From contig DASWHX010000044.1 of the NCBI GenBank assembly GCA_036397995.1, positions 1-58,715 on the forward strand: DNA of 58,715 bases, given 5' to 3'. Source of the DNA: DASWHX01 sp036397995. GTDB taxonomy: Bacteria; Bacteroidota; Bacteroidia; Cytophagales; Cyclobacteriaceae. The notes under the pieces are model-generated. The model was not told the DNA's origin, ran no database searches, and saw only the letters and a program-made list of their open reading frames with translations. Position numbers and translations under genes: made by a program. Positions 8,298 through 16,690 of the stretch are shown piece after piece (positions within the stretch are counted from its first letter, which is position 1; each line of letters starts with the position of its first letter).

Positions 8298-8687
8298 CTA
8301 CCTTTCAATAGAAAAGTAAAATTGATAATGTATAATTTGTGAACATTCAGAACCACCTGCGCTAATACAGTTTCTCAGTTCCACAAAATCATTTCCCGCA
8401 AAATCCGCAATAGCTTGATATTCAAAAACCCATTTATTCTTATTTGAAAGTTTGATCGTACAAATCCTTGAATTTTTAGCAACTTTAATAATCGAAAATC
8501 CGCCTTCAATCGGGATTTCTCCTAAATCATACTGATAAATTTCTTTAGAGGTAAGATTAACATTTATTTCTACTATTTCCTGAGGTGAAATATGTCTTCG
8601 GTCATTACAAGACGCTACAATCAATAACAAAAAGAATATCGTAACCAATCCGAATTTTAGCAACTTACCTAGCATATTCAATTGCAT
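8298..8687 (-). CDS. Small hypothetical lipoprotein
   Basis: A 129-aa protein with an N-terminal hydrophobic segment and the lipobox IVAS-Cys27, so it is probably membrane-anchored in the envelope. The mature part is about 100 residues with beta-type hydrophobic alternation and two Cys residues near the end (CISAGGSEC) that could form a disulfide. The start may instead be the second Met (residue 5). It lies 73 bp downstream of the PhoB-like regulator gene on the same strand and could share its transcript. I do not recognise the family. Confidence 0.65.
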   Translation of the reverse strand: MQLNMLGKLLKFGLVTIFFLLLIVASCNDRRHISPQEIVEINVNLTSKEIYQYDLGEIPIEGGFSIIKVAKNSRICTIKLSNKNKWVFEYQAIADFAGNDFVELRNCISAGGSECSQIIHYQFYFSIER

Positions 8688-8760
8688 TTATTATTTGACA
8701 CCATATTGGCCAAATTGGTTGTTAAGAATTTAGTCTGTTACGAATATATTCGGATCAATT

Positions 8761-9453
8761 CTACTCCTTTCCTTCAGGTTCAAATTTATATCCTACCCCT
8801 TTTATGGTAGCAATATATTCGTCACCGATTTTTTCCCTGATTTTCCTGATATGAACATCAACAGTTCTGGAAAGAACCTGGGAATCCAAGCCCCAAACTT
8901 TATCAAGCAAGGCATCCCGGTTAAATATTTTCCGGGGATTTTCAGCGAGAAAGTGCAAGAGTTCAAATTCTTTTTTTGGCAATGAAATAATCCTATCGCC
9001 TACATGCACGGTATAACTCATTTTGTCAATAACCAAATTACCATTATCAAGAGGAGCCGTATGTATCCGCTTAACTTCACGGGTTAATAGCGAATTAATC
9101 CTGCTGATTAACGCCCGTGGCCTGATTGGTTTTATTAAGTAATCATCAGCGCCGGTTTCAAATGCGGCAATTTCTGAATACTCTTCCGTTCGGGCTGTCA
9201 GAAATAAAATGTAAGTATCACTTAATTCTTTTTCCTGGCGTAATAACCTGCACGTTTCAACTCCATCCTGGTAGGGCATCATGATATCAAGTATGGCTAA
9301 ATCCGGTTTGAATTCAAGTGCCGCCGTAAGTGTCTCCCTGCTGTCTATTAATGATCTTACCTCAAATCCCTCCTTTTCAAGATTGTATTGCAATATCTCA
9401 ATGATATCGGGTTCATCATCAACAACCAGAATCTTGTATTTCTTTTTCCTCAA
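8761..9453 (-). CDS. OmpR/PhoB-family response regulator
   Basis: A two-component DNA-binding regulator of 230 aa. The receiver domain (about 1-125) has the acidic pair Asp12-Asp13, the phospho-acceptor Asp56 in LAILDIMMP, and the conserved Lys in the LIKP motif. The C-terminal winged helix (about 130-228) carries LPKKEFELLHFLAENP and TVDVHIRKIREKIG, as in PhoB/OmpR. No histidine kinase gene is adjacent, so it is an orphan here. A direct repeat with an 11-bp period, suited to this family, lies upstream at 9618-9636. The target stimulus cannot be told; PhoB-like similarity makes phosphate only one option. Confidence 0.93.
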   Translation of the reverse strand: MRKKKYKILVVDDEPDIIEILQYNLEKEGFEVRSLIDSRETLTAALEFKPDLAILDIMMPYQDGVETCRLLRQEKELSDTYILFLTARTEEYSEIAAFETGADDYLIKPIRPRALISRINSLLTREVKRIHTAPLDNGNLVIDKMSYTVHVGDRIISLPKKEFELLHFLAENPRKIFNRDALLDKVWGLDSQVLSRTVDVHIRKIREKIGDEYIATIKGVGYKFEPEGKE

Positions 9454-9617
9454 CGGTAATTATGGAATTTTTCTCTTTACAAAGAAACCAGCTAAGTGTT
9501 ATTAGGACTTTATCAGACTGTTAAGTTTAATTTAATTAAAAAAAAGGAATGTGGATTGCTGATTTAAAGGCAATTCGATAATCATTTAGGAACACTGTTT
9601 AGCCCGGATGTTTCTTT

Positions 9618-9636
9618 CTTAACATTCACTTAACAT
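9618..9636 (+). promoter_or_regulatory. CTTAACAT direct repeat with 11-bp period (candidate PhoB-type operator)
   Basis: CTTAACAT occurs at 9618-9625 and 9629-9636, exactly 11 bp apart. OmpR/PhoB-family regulators bind head-to-tail sites with this period, and one is encoded at 8761-9453. The repeat lies about 40 bp upstream of a TAATTTTG -7-like box, a suitable distance for activation of the plus-strand gene. Confidence 0.55.
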
Positions 9637-9676
9637 ATAATTTTCCAGCAGATAATTCAACGATAATAGGACACAA

Positions 9677-9684
9677 TAATTTTG
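9677..9684 (+). promoter_or_regulatory. Candidate -7 promoter element (TAATTTTG)
   Basis: Exact match to the Bacteroidota -7 consensus TAnnTTTG. I see no clear -33 TTTG at the usual distance, which would fit an activator-dependent promoter helped by the repeat at 9618-9636. It would give a leader of about 130 nt before the gene at 9821. Confidence 0.4.
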
Positions 9685-9820
9685 TTTGAACATTTAAAGG
9701 AACTTTCATCCTTTATAGAAATTAATTTCATTGGGTTTGTACATAAGCAGGAAAAGGTATTTTTTCCTGAATTCAGGACTTGAATCTTAGAATCTTCCGG
9801 GTTAAATTAGAATACTATTA

Positions 9821-10090
9821 ATGAAGCAAAGAATGAGTCCCACGTCTCCCCAATCATTAAAGGCGCAGGTTAGAAAAGCTGCCCTGAGAGCTTACGCAGA
9901 TCTGCTTATTGATGATCCTTCTGATATTACCGATCAGCATTTCAAGATTCTTTTGAAAGACATGAGTCCCGGCGAAATTATTTATGCCACTTCCAGGATT
10001 CTGGGAAAGGAATCCGATATGGTGAATATGGTAATAGGAAGATTTAACAATTATATGGAGAAGGCGGGAAGTGCAATTGTTAACATTTAA
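9821..10090 (+). CDS. Small hypothetical protein
   Basis: An 89-aa, probably soluble and largely alpha-helical protein with no signal peptide, membrane segment or known motif. The sequence has charged amphipathic segments (KAQVRKAALRAYADLL) and reads as real coding sequence with an ordinary amino-acid mix. A second possible start is Met5. It sits alone between a long regulatory region and a convergent gene. The upstream repeat suggests it may be controlled by the adjacent response regulator, but this is inference. I do not recognise the family. Confidence 0.6.
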   Translation: MKQRMSPTSPQSLKAQVRKAALRAYADLLIDDPSDITDQHFKILLKDMSPGEIIYATSRILGKESDMVNMVIGRFNNYMEKAGSAIVNI

Positions 10091-10141
10091 GTAAAAGCTG
10101 ATTTTTTATTCCCGGAAATTTGTTGTCTCGGTTGGTCGAAG

Positions 10142-10837
10142 TTAATTCAATTTCTTAAGTCGTTCTTTGTGCATCTCCAGCACCTTCCTGATTTGCTCCA
10201 GTTCTTCGTATGTTTTCTCCTGATCTGCCTTATTATTTTCAATCCGCTGTTTCAAAACTTCAATCTCCAGTTCCATGGTCTTCACACTTTCTTCAAGCCT
10301 TCGCTTTTCATTCTCGGCATCAAGCAGCCGCAATGTCAGGTTTTCCAAATTCTGTAATAACCTTTGATGTTGACGACTGGTAAATGCTGCCGCCCTCTCA
10401 GCGTTTTGAATGTCATTTAATACAAGTGATTTCTTATAATCCAAAACGTAGGTGTACAACATCCCGCTAATTTCATTCATTAGCTTGCCCGATTCTTCTT
10501 CTTCAAGAACTGAAGAATCAATTCCTAGCCAAATGGTGACAATCGAATCCCGCGATTGATTAATCTGGGTAACCCCCGTCAGCAACTTGTCCGTAATCTG
10601 AGGGAATACAAAATCTTCTAAAAAGTACAAGGAATTCTTTTTTCTAACCTTTCCCTTATTTTTCAATAACTTTGTCCACGCATCCCTATGCTTTTCAACA
10701 CTGCCATTAACAGTCGTTTCGTAGCCGGCATAGGTCACTTTCTCAATGGCCTTACTTTCTTCTTTTACTGTAATTTCCTGGGCGAAGACGAAACTAAAAT
10801 TCAGAAAAAAGGTTATTATGTAAGTAGTAAATTTCAT
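10142..10837 (-). CDS. Secreted hypothetical protein with C-terminal coiled coil
   Basis: A 231-aa protein with a clear signal peptide (residues 1-19, ending FVFAQ), so probably periplasmic. Residues about 25-130 form a globular part with no motif I recognise. Residues about 150-231 are a long, strongly charged coiled coil with heptad-like Leu/Ile spacing. It stands alone on the minus strand between a small gene and a divergent epimerase gene. Function unknown. Confidence 0.7.
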   Translation of the reverse strand: MKFTTYIITFFLNFSFVFAQEITVKEESKAIEKVTYAGYETTVNGSVEKHRDAWTKLLKNKGKVRKKNSLYFLEDFVFPQITDKLLTGVTQINQSRDSIVTIWLGIDSSVLEEEESGKLMNEISGMLYTYVLDYKKSLVLNDIQNAERAAAFTSRQHQRLLQNLENLTLRLLDAENEKRRLEESVKTMELEIEVLKQRIENNKADQEKTYEELEQIRKVLEMHKERLKKLN

Positions 10838-10908
10838 TGCATTATGCTTTTATGCAAGCTATAAAATTTCATCGTAGAGTAAAATCAAAATACCATCATT
10901 AACAATGA

Positions 10909-11823
10909 ATGCTCATTGATATGCCTAAAAAAGTTTTAATTGCCGGTGGTTCCGGTAGTATCGGCACTCAACTAACCAAATTATTGCTGGAGAAAAACTT
11001 TTCCGTTTCATGGTTAAGCCGGGAAAATAAAACCACGGAAGGAGTAAAAACCTACCTTTGGAATTATGAAGAAAATATCATTGATGACAATGCTTTAAAC
11101 AACACTGAAATCATTGTTAACCTGGCAGGTGCGGGAATTGCCGATAAGAATTGGAGTAAGGAACGAAAGAAAATACTGAAGGAAAGCAGAATTAAAACCA
11201 CGAATTTATTGCTCAACAAAATTGAAGAAAAGCCAAACGATGTTAAAACCTACATATCAGCGTCGGCTACGGGATATTACGGCTACGACAGCGGGTCAAT
11301 AGAAAAGAAAGAAGGAAGCAGGTTTGGCGACGACTTCCTTGCAACCTTAACTAAAGAATGGGAAGCTGCAGCTGATGGCTTTTCCAGCAAAGGCATCCGA
11401 ACTGTGAAATTGAGAACAGGTTTTGTTGTAGGCAATAATCAAAATGGATGGGAGAAAATTGCTAAAGTAGTAAAAACAGGATTTGGTGCTGCGGTAGGTT
11501 CCGGAGATCAATATATGTCGTGGGTACATATACATGATTTATGCAGAATTTATTTATGGGCGATAGAAAATGAAAAAGCAGAAGGCGTTTACAATGCGGT
11601 GTCACCAAACCCCGTTACAAATAAAGAGTTTACACGACAGGCAGCACAAGCCTTAAAGAGACCCTTTTTCATGCCAAATGTTCCCGGCTTCATACTGAGA
11701 TTAATGTACGGTGAGATTGCATCCGCTCTATTAGGCAGTTCCAGGATTTCATCGGAGAAGATTCAGAATGAAGGATTTCAATTTGATTACCCAACACTGA
11801 CCGAAGCATTGCGGGAAATCTGA
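10909..11823 (+). CDS. TIGR01777-family NAD-dependent epimerase/SDR protein
   Basis: A 304-aa short-chain dehydrogenase/epimerase-like protein of the TIGR01777 (YfcH-type) family. The N-terminus has the nucleotide-binding GGSGSIGTQL motif, followed by VNLAGAGIADKNW and SASATGYYGYD, which are typical of this family. The C-terminal DUF1731 region includes MPNVPGFILRLMYGE and LLGSSRISSEK. The start is either Met1 (10909) or Met5 (10921); the second gives the more usual N-terminus MPKKVLIAGG. The biological substrate of the family is not established. Confidence 0.9.
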   Translation: MLIDMPKKVLIAGGSGSIGTQLTKLLLEKNFSVSWLSRENKTTEGVKTYLWNYEENIIDDNALNNTEIIVNLAGAGIADKNWSKERKKILKESRIKTTNLLLNKIEEKPNDVKTYISASATGYYGYDSGSIEKKEGSRFGDDFLATLTKEWEAAADGFSSKGIRTVKLRTGFVVGNNQNGWEKIAKVVKTGFGAAVGSGDQYMSWVHIHDLCRIYLWAIENEKAEGVYNAVSPNPVTNKEFTRQAAQALKRPFFMPNVPGFILRLMYGEIASALLGSSRISSEKIQNEGFQFDYPTLTEALREI

Positions 11824-11939
11824 TGAGCAAAATTTCAAATAGTGGACGAACATTAACTGCAAATTATTGTAAATTGATTTTATAATTCAAGGGAATTGCA
11901 ACCTGGGAACTGCGGAAAGAAAGACTTAAATCGATTAAT

Positions 11940-12692
11940 ATGAAGGAAGAAGCAAATGAATCCATAAAAACCAATGGAGCTGATGAAGACGGTGAAAGCA
12001 AAATCAGAAACGCTTTCAAAGACAGGGATTGGAATGAAATAAAGAGTTCAGATTCGTGGGCCATCTTTAAAGTTATGTCAGAATTTGTTCAGGGATTTGA
12101 GAAATTGTCCCAAATAGGACCGTGTGTTTCTATTTTTGGTTCCGCAAGAACAAAGCCTGGTGCACCGTATTATAAAATGGCTGAAGAAATCGCTGCCAAA
12201 CTTGTTCGGCATGGCTATGGGGTAATAACGGGTGGAGGTCCGGGTATTATGGAAGCGGGTAATCGCGGAGCACGCAGCGAGTCGGGAAAATCCGTGGGCT
12301 TAAATATTGAATTGCCTCATGAACAATTCTCAAATCCCTACATTGATTCGGATAAATTGATCTCCTTCGACTATTTTTTTGTTAGAAAAGTAATGTTCGT
12401 AAAATACGCCCAGGGATTTGTAGTAATGCCGGGAGGCTTTGGAACTCTGGATGAAATGTTTGAAGCTGTAACTTTGATCCAGACAAAGAAGATTGGAAGG
12501 TTCCCAATTGTTCTTGTTGGCAAGGAATATTGGCAGGGATTGTTTGACTGGATAAAGAAAGTGGCCATTGAGGAAAGTGCAAACGTAAGTCCCGAAGATT
12601 TGGAACTGGTGAATATTGTAGACAATGCCACAGATGCTGTCAAGGTGATTGATGAATTCTATTCCAAATACCTGTTGTCTCCCAACTTCTAA
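11940..12692 (+). CDS. LOG-family protein (TIGR00730 nucleotide phosphoribohydrolase)
   Basis: A 250-aa Rossmann-like protein of the LOG/TIGR00730 family, which hydrolyses nucleoside 5'-monophosphates such as AMP or cytokinin ribotides to base and ribose phosphate. The two hallmark motifs are present: GGGPGIME at residues 98-105 and PGGFGTLDE at 164-172. An acidic N-terminal extension of about 50 residues precedes the core. It sits 8 bp upstream of a lytic transglycosylase gene, so the two are probably co-transcribed. Confidence 0.92.
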   Translation: MKEEANESIKTNGADEDGESKIRNAFKDRDWNEIKSSDSWAIFKVMSEFVQGFEKLSQIGPCVSIFGSARTKPGAPYYKMAEEIAAKLVRHGYGVITGGGPGIMEAGNRGARSESGKSVGLNIELPHEQFSNPYIDSDKLISFDYFFVRKVMFVKYAQGFVVMPGGFGTLDEMFEAVTLIQTKKIGRFPIVLVGKEYWQGLFDWIKKVAIEESANVSPEDLELVNIVDNATDAVKVIDEFYSKYLLSPNF

Positions 12693-12700
12693 TTTTCAGT

Positions 12701-13627
12701 TTGAAATACATAAATACATACCTTTCCCTCGCGACCCTGATAATTCTGATTGGATATATTTTCTATGATCACGCTGAGGTCGAAAAAGAAACTCCCGCAC
12801 GAATTACAGTGGCAGAACCTGATTGGAACTTTCCTGGTGGTGCTAAATCCTTTGACCTTCCGGATACTATTTCATTCGCCGGAGAACGGGTTCCCCTCGA
12901 AATACCTGATGTTCGTGAACGGCTCGACAGAGAAATCCATATCAATACATACTGGCACAACAATACCATTTTCATGATCAAACGGGCAAACAGGTGGCTT
13001 CCTCAGATTGAAAAAATTCTTCGTGAAGAAAACATTCCGGATGATTTCAAATACATAGCAGTTATCGAAAGTGGATTGATCAATGACATTTCCGAAAAGA
13101 ATGCAGTCGGTTTTTGGCAATTCCTTAAAGGAACGGCAAAAGATTTTGGATTAACCGTGAATCGTGATGTTGATGAAAGATATGATCCAATCAAATCAAC
13201 TCGTGCTGCCTGCAAATATTTTAAACAGGCGTATGACAAATTTAACAATTGGACGCTCGTATCAGCCAGCTACGACAGAGGGATGCGGGGAATGCAAAAC
13301 GCCATGGATAACCAAAAGGTAGACTCTTACTATGACCTGTTATTGAATGAAGAAACCTCCAGATATATTTTCAGAGTATTGGCCCTGAAAGAAATTTTGT
13401 CTCATCCCGCCAAATATGGTTTCCAGGTAAAAGATATTCATTTGTATGAACCTGAACCAACAAAAACCATTTTGGTTTCTGAAGACATCCCGGACTTAAT
13501 AGAATTCGCGCGAACTCAGGGAATCAATTATAAAATTCTGAAAAGGTTGAATCCATGGTTAATCAGAGATCAATTATCCGTTTCTCGTGGTGAGTCATTT
13601 GAAATCGCGATACCTGCCACAAATTAA
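12701..13627 (+). CDS. Lytic transglycosylase (SLT domain)
   Basis: A 308-aa envelope protein that should cleave peptidoglycan glycan strands to 1,6-anhydro ends. A TTG start at 12701 gives an N-terminal membrane/signal segment (about residues 5-22). The SLT domain (about 95-225) has the catalytic Glu123 in YIAVIESGL, the GFWQF segment, and SASYDRGMRG in place of the common AYNAG motif. The last 60 residues (VSEDIPDLIEFARTQG) resemble a LysM-like tail as in MltD-type enzymes, without a clear second LysM. It follows the LOG gene by 8 bp. Confidence 0.87.
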   Translation: MKYINTYLSLATLIILIGYIFYDHAEVEKETPARITVAEPDWNFPGGAKSFDLPDTISFAGERVPLEIPDVRERLDREIHINTYWHNNTIFMIKRANRWLPQIEKILREENIPDDFKYIAVIESGLINDISEKNAVGFWQFLKGTAKDFGLTVNRDVDERYDPIKSTRAACKYFKQAYDKFNNWTLVSASYDRGMRGMQNAMDNQKVDSYYDLLLNEETSRYIFRVLALKEILSHPAKYGFQVKDIHLYEPEPTKTILVSEDIPDLIEFARTQGINYKILKRLNPWLIRDQLSVSRGESFEIAIPATN

Positions 13628-13660
13628 TTTTCTAATACCTGAACTTGCTCTTATTATTTG

Positions 13661-13668
13661 TAATTTTG
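13661..13668 (+). promoter_or_regulatory. Candidate -7 promoter element of uvrA (TAATTTTG)
   Basis: An exact TAnnTTTG match lying 16 bases before the GTG start of uvrA. A TTG at 13645-13647 is nearer than the usual -33 spacing, so only the -7 element is supported. The leader would be only about 10 nt. Confidence 0.45.
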
Positions 13669-13684
13669 CGCACAATTTCAGCAA

Positions 13685-16567
13685 GTGGGGGCGAGAAAAA
13701 CTAAATCCGGAACGAACTCAACCAATGGCTTTGACGCGACTGGCCATGAATCGATAGAGATTTTCGGTGCCAGGGAGCATAATTTAAAGAATATCGATCT
13801 CAAGTTTCCGCGGAACAAACTTGTAGTAATCACCGGAATCAGCGGCAGCGGAAAATCTTCCCTGGCCTTTGATACCATTTATGCGGAAGGACAGAGAAGA
13901 TATATGGAAAGTTTTTCTGCCTATGCACGCTCCTTCATCGGAAACCTGGAACGGCCTGATGTTGATAAAATAAATGGATTAAGTCCGGTTATATCCATCG
14001 AGCAAAAAACTACATCCCGGAATCCAAGATCAACAGTAGGCACTGTAACTGAGGTATATGATTTCATGCGGCTCCTTTTTGCAAGAGCTTCCGAAGCATT
14101 CTCTCATGTTACGGGAAACAAGATGATTAAACAAACAGAAGATCAAATCCTTGAAAAGATCCTCGAACAATTTAAATCCAAAAAAATCACAATTCTCGCG
14201 CCTGTTGTAAAAGGAAGAAAAGGTCACTACCGTGAATTGTTTCTTCAAATCCGAAAATTGGGATATAACAAGGTACGTATTGATGGGGAACTCCATGATT
14301 TAGTACCTAAAATGCAGGTAGACCGGTATAAAATTCATGACATCGAAGTCGTAATTGACAGGGTTGAGGTAAAAGACAAAGAAAAATTCAGAATCAATCA
14401 ATCCTTAAATCTTGCCATGAAGGAAGGAAAAGGGGTGATTATGTTAATGGAGGAAAATGGCTCTACTCATTACTTCTCGAAATTTCTTATGGATCCGGAA
14501 AGCGGAGTTTCTTATGATGAGCCTGCTCCTAATCTTTTTTCATTTAACTCACCTTATGGGGCTTGCCAGGTTTGTAACGGGCTCGGAGCAGTGGAGGAAA
14601 TTACCCGGGAATCGGTAATTCCTGATAGCAATCTAAGCATTAGCAGGGGAGCTATTTTACCCCTGGGTGTTTACAGAGACATCTGGATTTTTAAGAAAAT
14701 AGATGCAATTCTGAAAAGATATAAATTCAACCTGACAACTCCTGTTAAAAATATTCAGGATGAAGTAGTCGATATTTTACTATACGGAGATAAAGTCCCG
14801 GTGGCAGTTCCTTCAGTAAAATATCCGGGTACAGAATGGAATACAAAATTTGAAGGTATCATCAATTTCCTGGTAAAGCAAAAAGATACGGGTACCGAAG
14901 CAATTCAAAAATGGATTAATGAATTTACAATTTCCAAAACCTGCCCGGAATGTGAGGGAGCCCGACTTAAGAAAGAATCCCTTTGCTTTAAAATTGATGG
15001 CAAAAACATCGCCGAACTTGCTACTTATGATCTAAAACAACTAGCGGATTGGTTCAGGAATCTTGAGGATAGACTTTCAGAAAGTCAAAAAAGGATTGCA
15101 TCTGAAGTGCTTAAGGAAATCAGAAAGCGGCTTGGTTTTTTAACCGGTGTAGGTCTGGAATATCTTCAACTCAACAGAACTCTCAGAAGTTTATCCGGAG
15201 GTGAAGCCCAGCGAATCAGATTAGCGACCCAAATCGGTACCCAGTTAGTTGGGGTGTTATACATTCTTGATGAGCCCAGCATTGGATTGCATCAAAGGGA
15301 TAATATTCGGCTCATTCATGCACTTCAAAGCTTAAGAGACCTGGGCAACACGGTAATTGTCGTTGAGCATGATAAGGAAATGATGGTTTCCTCGGACTAC
15401 CTCATTGATATTGGCCCGGGAGCCGGAAGGCATGGTGGAGAAATTGTTGCTCAAGGAAAGCCTTTGCAATTCCTTAAGAACGGCAGTATAACAGCCGCTT
15501 ATTTACGGGGTGATTTGGAAATTTCAACCCCCGAAAAAAGAAGATCAGGAAATGGAGAGAAGATAATTCTGATAAAAGCTTCGGGCAATAATTTGAATGA
15601 TCTCACGGTTGAATTTCCCTTAGGGAAAATGATTTGTGTAACCGGAGTTTCAGGAAGCGGAAAATCTACGCTCATTCATGACACTCTGTTCCCAATTCTG
15701 AATCAGCATTTCTACTCATCAAGATTAGAACCTTTGCCCTTTGCCGGTGTTAAAGGTCTTGAAAAGATTGATAAAGTTATTGAAGTGGATCAATCTCCCA
15801 TTGGCAGAACGCCGCGATCAAATCCAGCTACCTATACAGGTGTATTTTCCGACATTCGATCTTTGTTTTCAGAACTTCCGGAAGCTAAAATCCGCGCTTA
15901 TAAACCCGGACGGTTTTCGTTCAATGTGAAGGGCGGAAGATGTGAAACCTGTGAGGGTGCCGGATTAAAATTGATTGAAATGGACTTCATGCCGAATGTA
16001 CATGTCCCTTGCGAGACTTGCAAAAGCAAACGCTATAACCGTGAAACCCTTGAAGTAAGATTCAAAGGGAAATCCATTGCAGATGTCCTGGACATGACCG
16101 TGGATGATGCGGTAATCTTCTTTGAAAATCAACCAAGAATACTTCGCAAAATAAAGACTCTTGAAGAAGTGGGACTTGGATACATCTCCCTTGGGCAACA
16201 TGCAACCACCCTTTCGGGGGGAGAAGCACAGCGGGTTAAATTAGCAACAGAATTGTCAAAGAAAGATACTGGTAAAACTTTCTATATTCTGGATGAACCT
16301 ACTACCGGTTTGCATTTTCAGGATATCCGGCATTTGCTTGACGTTCTCAATCAATTGGTAGATAAAGGGAATACGGTTTTGATAGTTGAGCATAACCTTG
16401 ATGTTATCAAAGTGGCTGATTACATTATCGATCTTGGACCCGAAGGCGGAGAAGAAGGCGGAAGGATAGTTGCACTAGGAACACCAGAATCACTGGTTAA
16501 ATCAGGCAAAGGCTATACCTCAAAATATCTTAAATCTGAATTAAAGAACAAAAGCGCTACCGTGTAG
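13685..16567 (+). CDS. uvrA: Excinuclease ABC subunit A
   Basis: UvrA, 960 aa, the damage-sensing ATPase of nucleotide excision repair. A GTG start precedes a 20-residue leader and the first Walker A motif GISGSGKSS. Two ABC signatures (LSGGEAQRI and LSGGEAQRV) and the second Walker A motif GVSGSGKST are present. The C-terminal zinc finger is complete, with two CETC pairs (GGRCETCEGAG and HVPCETCKSK). The N-terminal zinc module keeps only its second pair (GACQVCNGLG): where E. coli has CPxC, this protein has DPESG. UvrC is encoded at 30822-32660; uvrB is not in the window. A hairpin overlaps the stop codon. Confidence 0.95.
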   Translation: MGARKTKSGTNSTNGFDATGHESIEIFGAREHNLKNIDLKFPRNKLVVITGISGSGKSSLAFDTIYAEGQRRYMESFSAYARSFIGNLERPDVDKINGLSPVISIEQKTTSRNPRSTVGTVTEVYDFMRLLFARASEAFSHVTGNKMIKQTEDQILEKILEQFKSKKITILAPVVKGRKGHYRELFLQIRKLGYNKVRIDGELHDLVPKMQVDRYKIHDIEVVIDRVEVKDKEKFRINQSLNLAMKEGKGVIMLMEENGSTHYFSKFLMDPESGVSYDEPAPNLFSFNSPYGACQVCNGLGAVEEITRESVIPDSNLSISRGAILPLGVYRDIWIFKKIDAILKRYKFNLTTPVKNIQDEVVDILLYGDKVPVAVPSVKYPGTEWNTKFEGIINFLVKQKDTGTEAIQKWINEFTISKTCPECEGARLKKESLCFKIDGKNIAELATYDLKQLADWFRNLEDRLSESQKRIASEVLKEIRKRLGFLTGVGLEYLQLNRTLRSLSGGEAQRIRLATQIGTQLVGVLYILDEPSIGLHQRDNIRLIHALQSLRDLGNTVIVVEHDKEMMVSSDYLIDIGPGAGRHGGEIVAQGKPLQFLKNGSITAAYLRGDLEISTPEKRRSGNGEKIILIKASGNNLNDLTVEFPLGKMICVTGVSGSGKSTLIHDTLFPILNQHFYSSRLEPLPFAGVKGLEKIDKVIEVDQSPIGRTPRSNPATYTGVFSDIRSLFSELPEAKIRAYKPGRFSFNVKGGRCETCEGAGLKLIEMDFMPNVHVPCETCKSKRYNRETLEVRFKGKSIADVLDMTVDDAVIFFENQPRILRKIKTLEEVGLGYISLGQHATTLSGGEAQRVKLATELSKKDTGKTFYILDEPTTGLHFQDIRHLLDVLNQLVDKGNTVLIVEHNLDVIKVADYIIDLGPEGGEEGGRIVALGTPESLVKSGKGYTSKYLKSELKNKSATV

Positions 16568-16576
16568 TAGCGCTTT
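16551..16576 (+). terminator. Hairpin overlapping the uvrA stop codon
   Basis: A perfect 10-bp stem, AAAGCGCTAC / GTAGCGCTTT, has a 6-nt loop containing the first two bases of the uvrA TAG stop. There is no long U-tract, so it may act as a terminator of limited strength or as a 3'-end stabiliser of the mRNA. Confidence 0.6.
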
Positions 16577-16690
16577 CACTCAACCAAAACAAATATTAAA
16601 ACTATTTGAACTGTCAAATATATAAATGGATTTTTTACAAAAAGGTTACATCAATTTGAATCTTTTTGAAAAAAATAGTTAACACTAAAG

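Larger units (their letters stand above)
9454..9820. other. Divergent intergenic region with regulatory-looking sequences
   Basis: This 367-bp gene-free stretch separates the minus-strand response regulator from a plus-strand small gene. It contains a CTTAACAT direct repeat (9618-9636), an inverted TGTTAAG copy at 9519-9525, a TAATTTTG box (9677-9684) and a perfect 14-bp palindrome TCCTGAATTCAGGA (9765-9778). No ORF or RNA gene was recognised. Confidence 0.6.
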
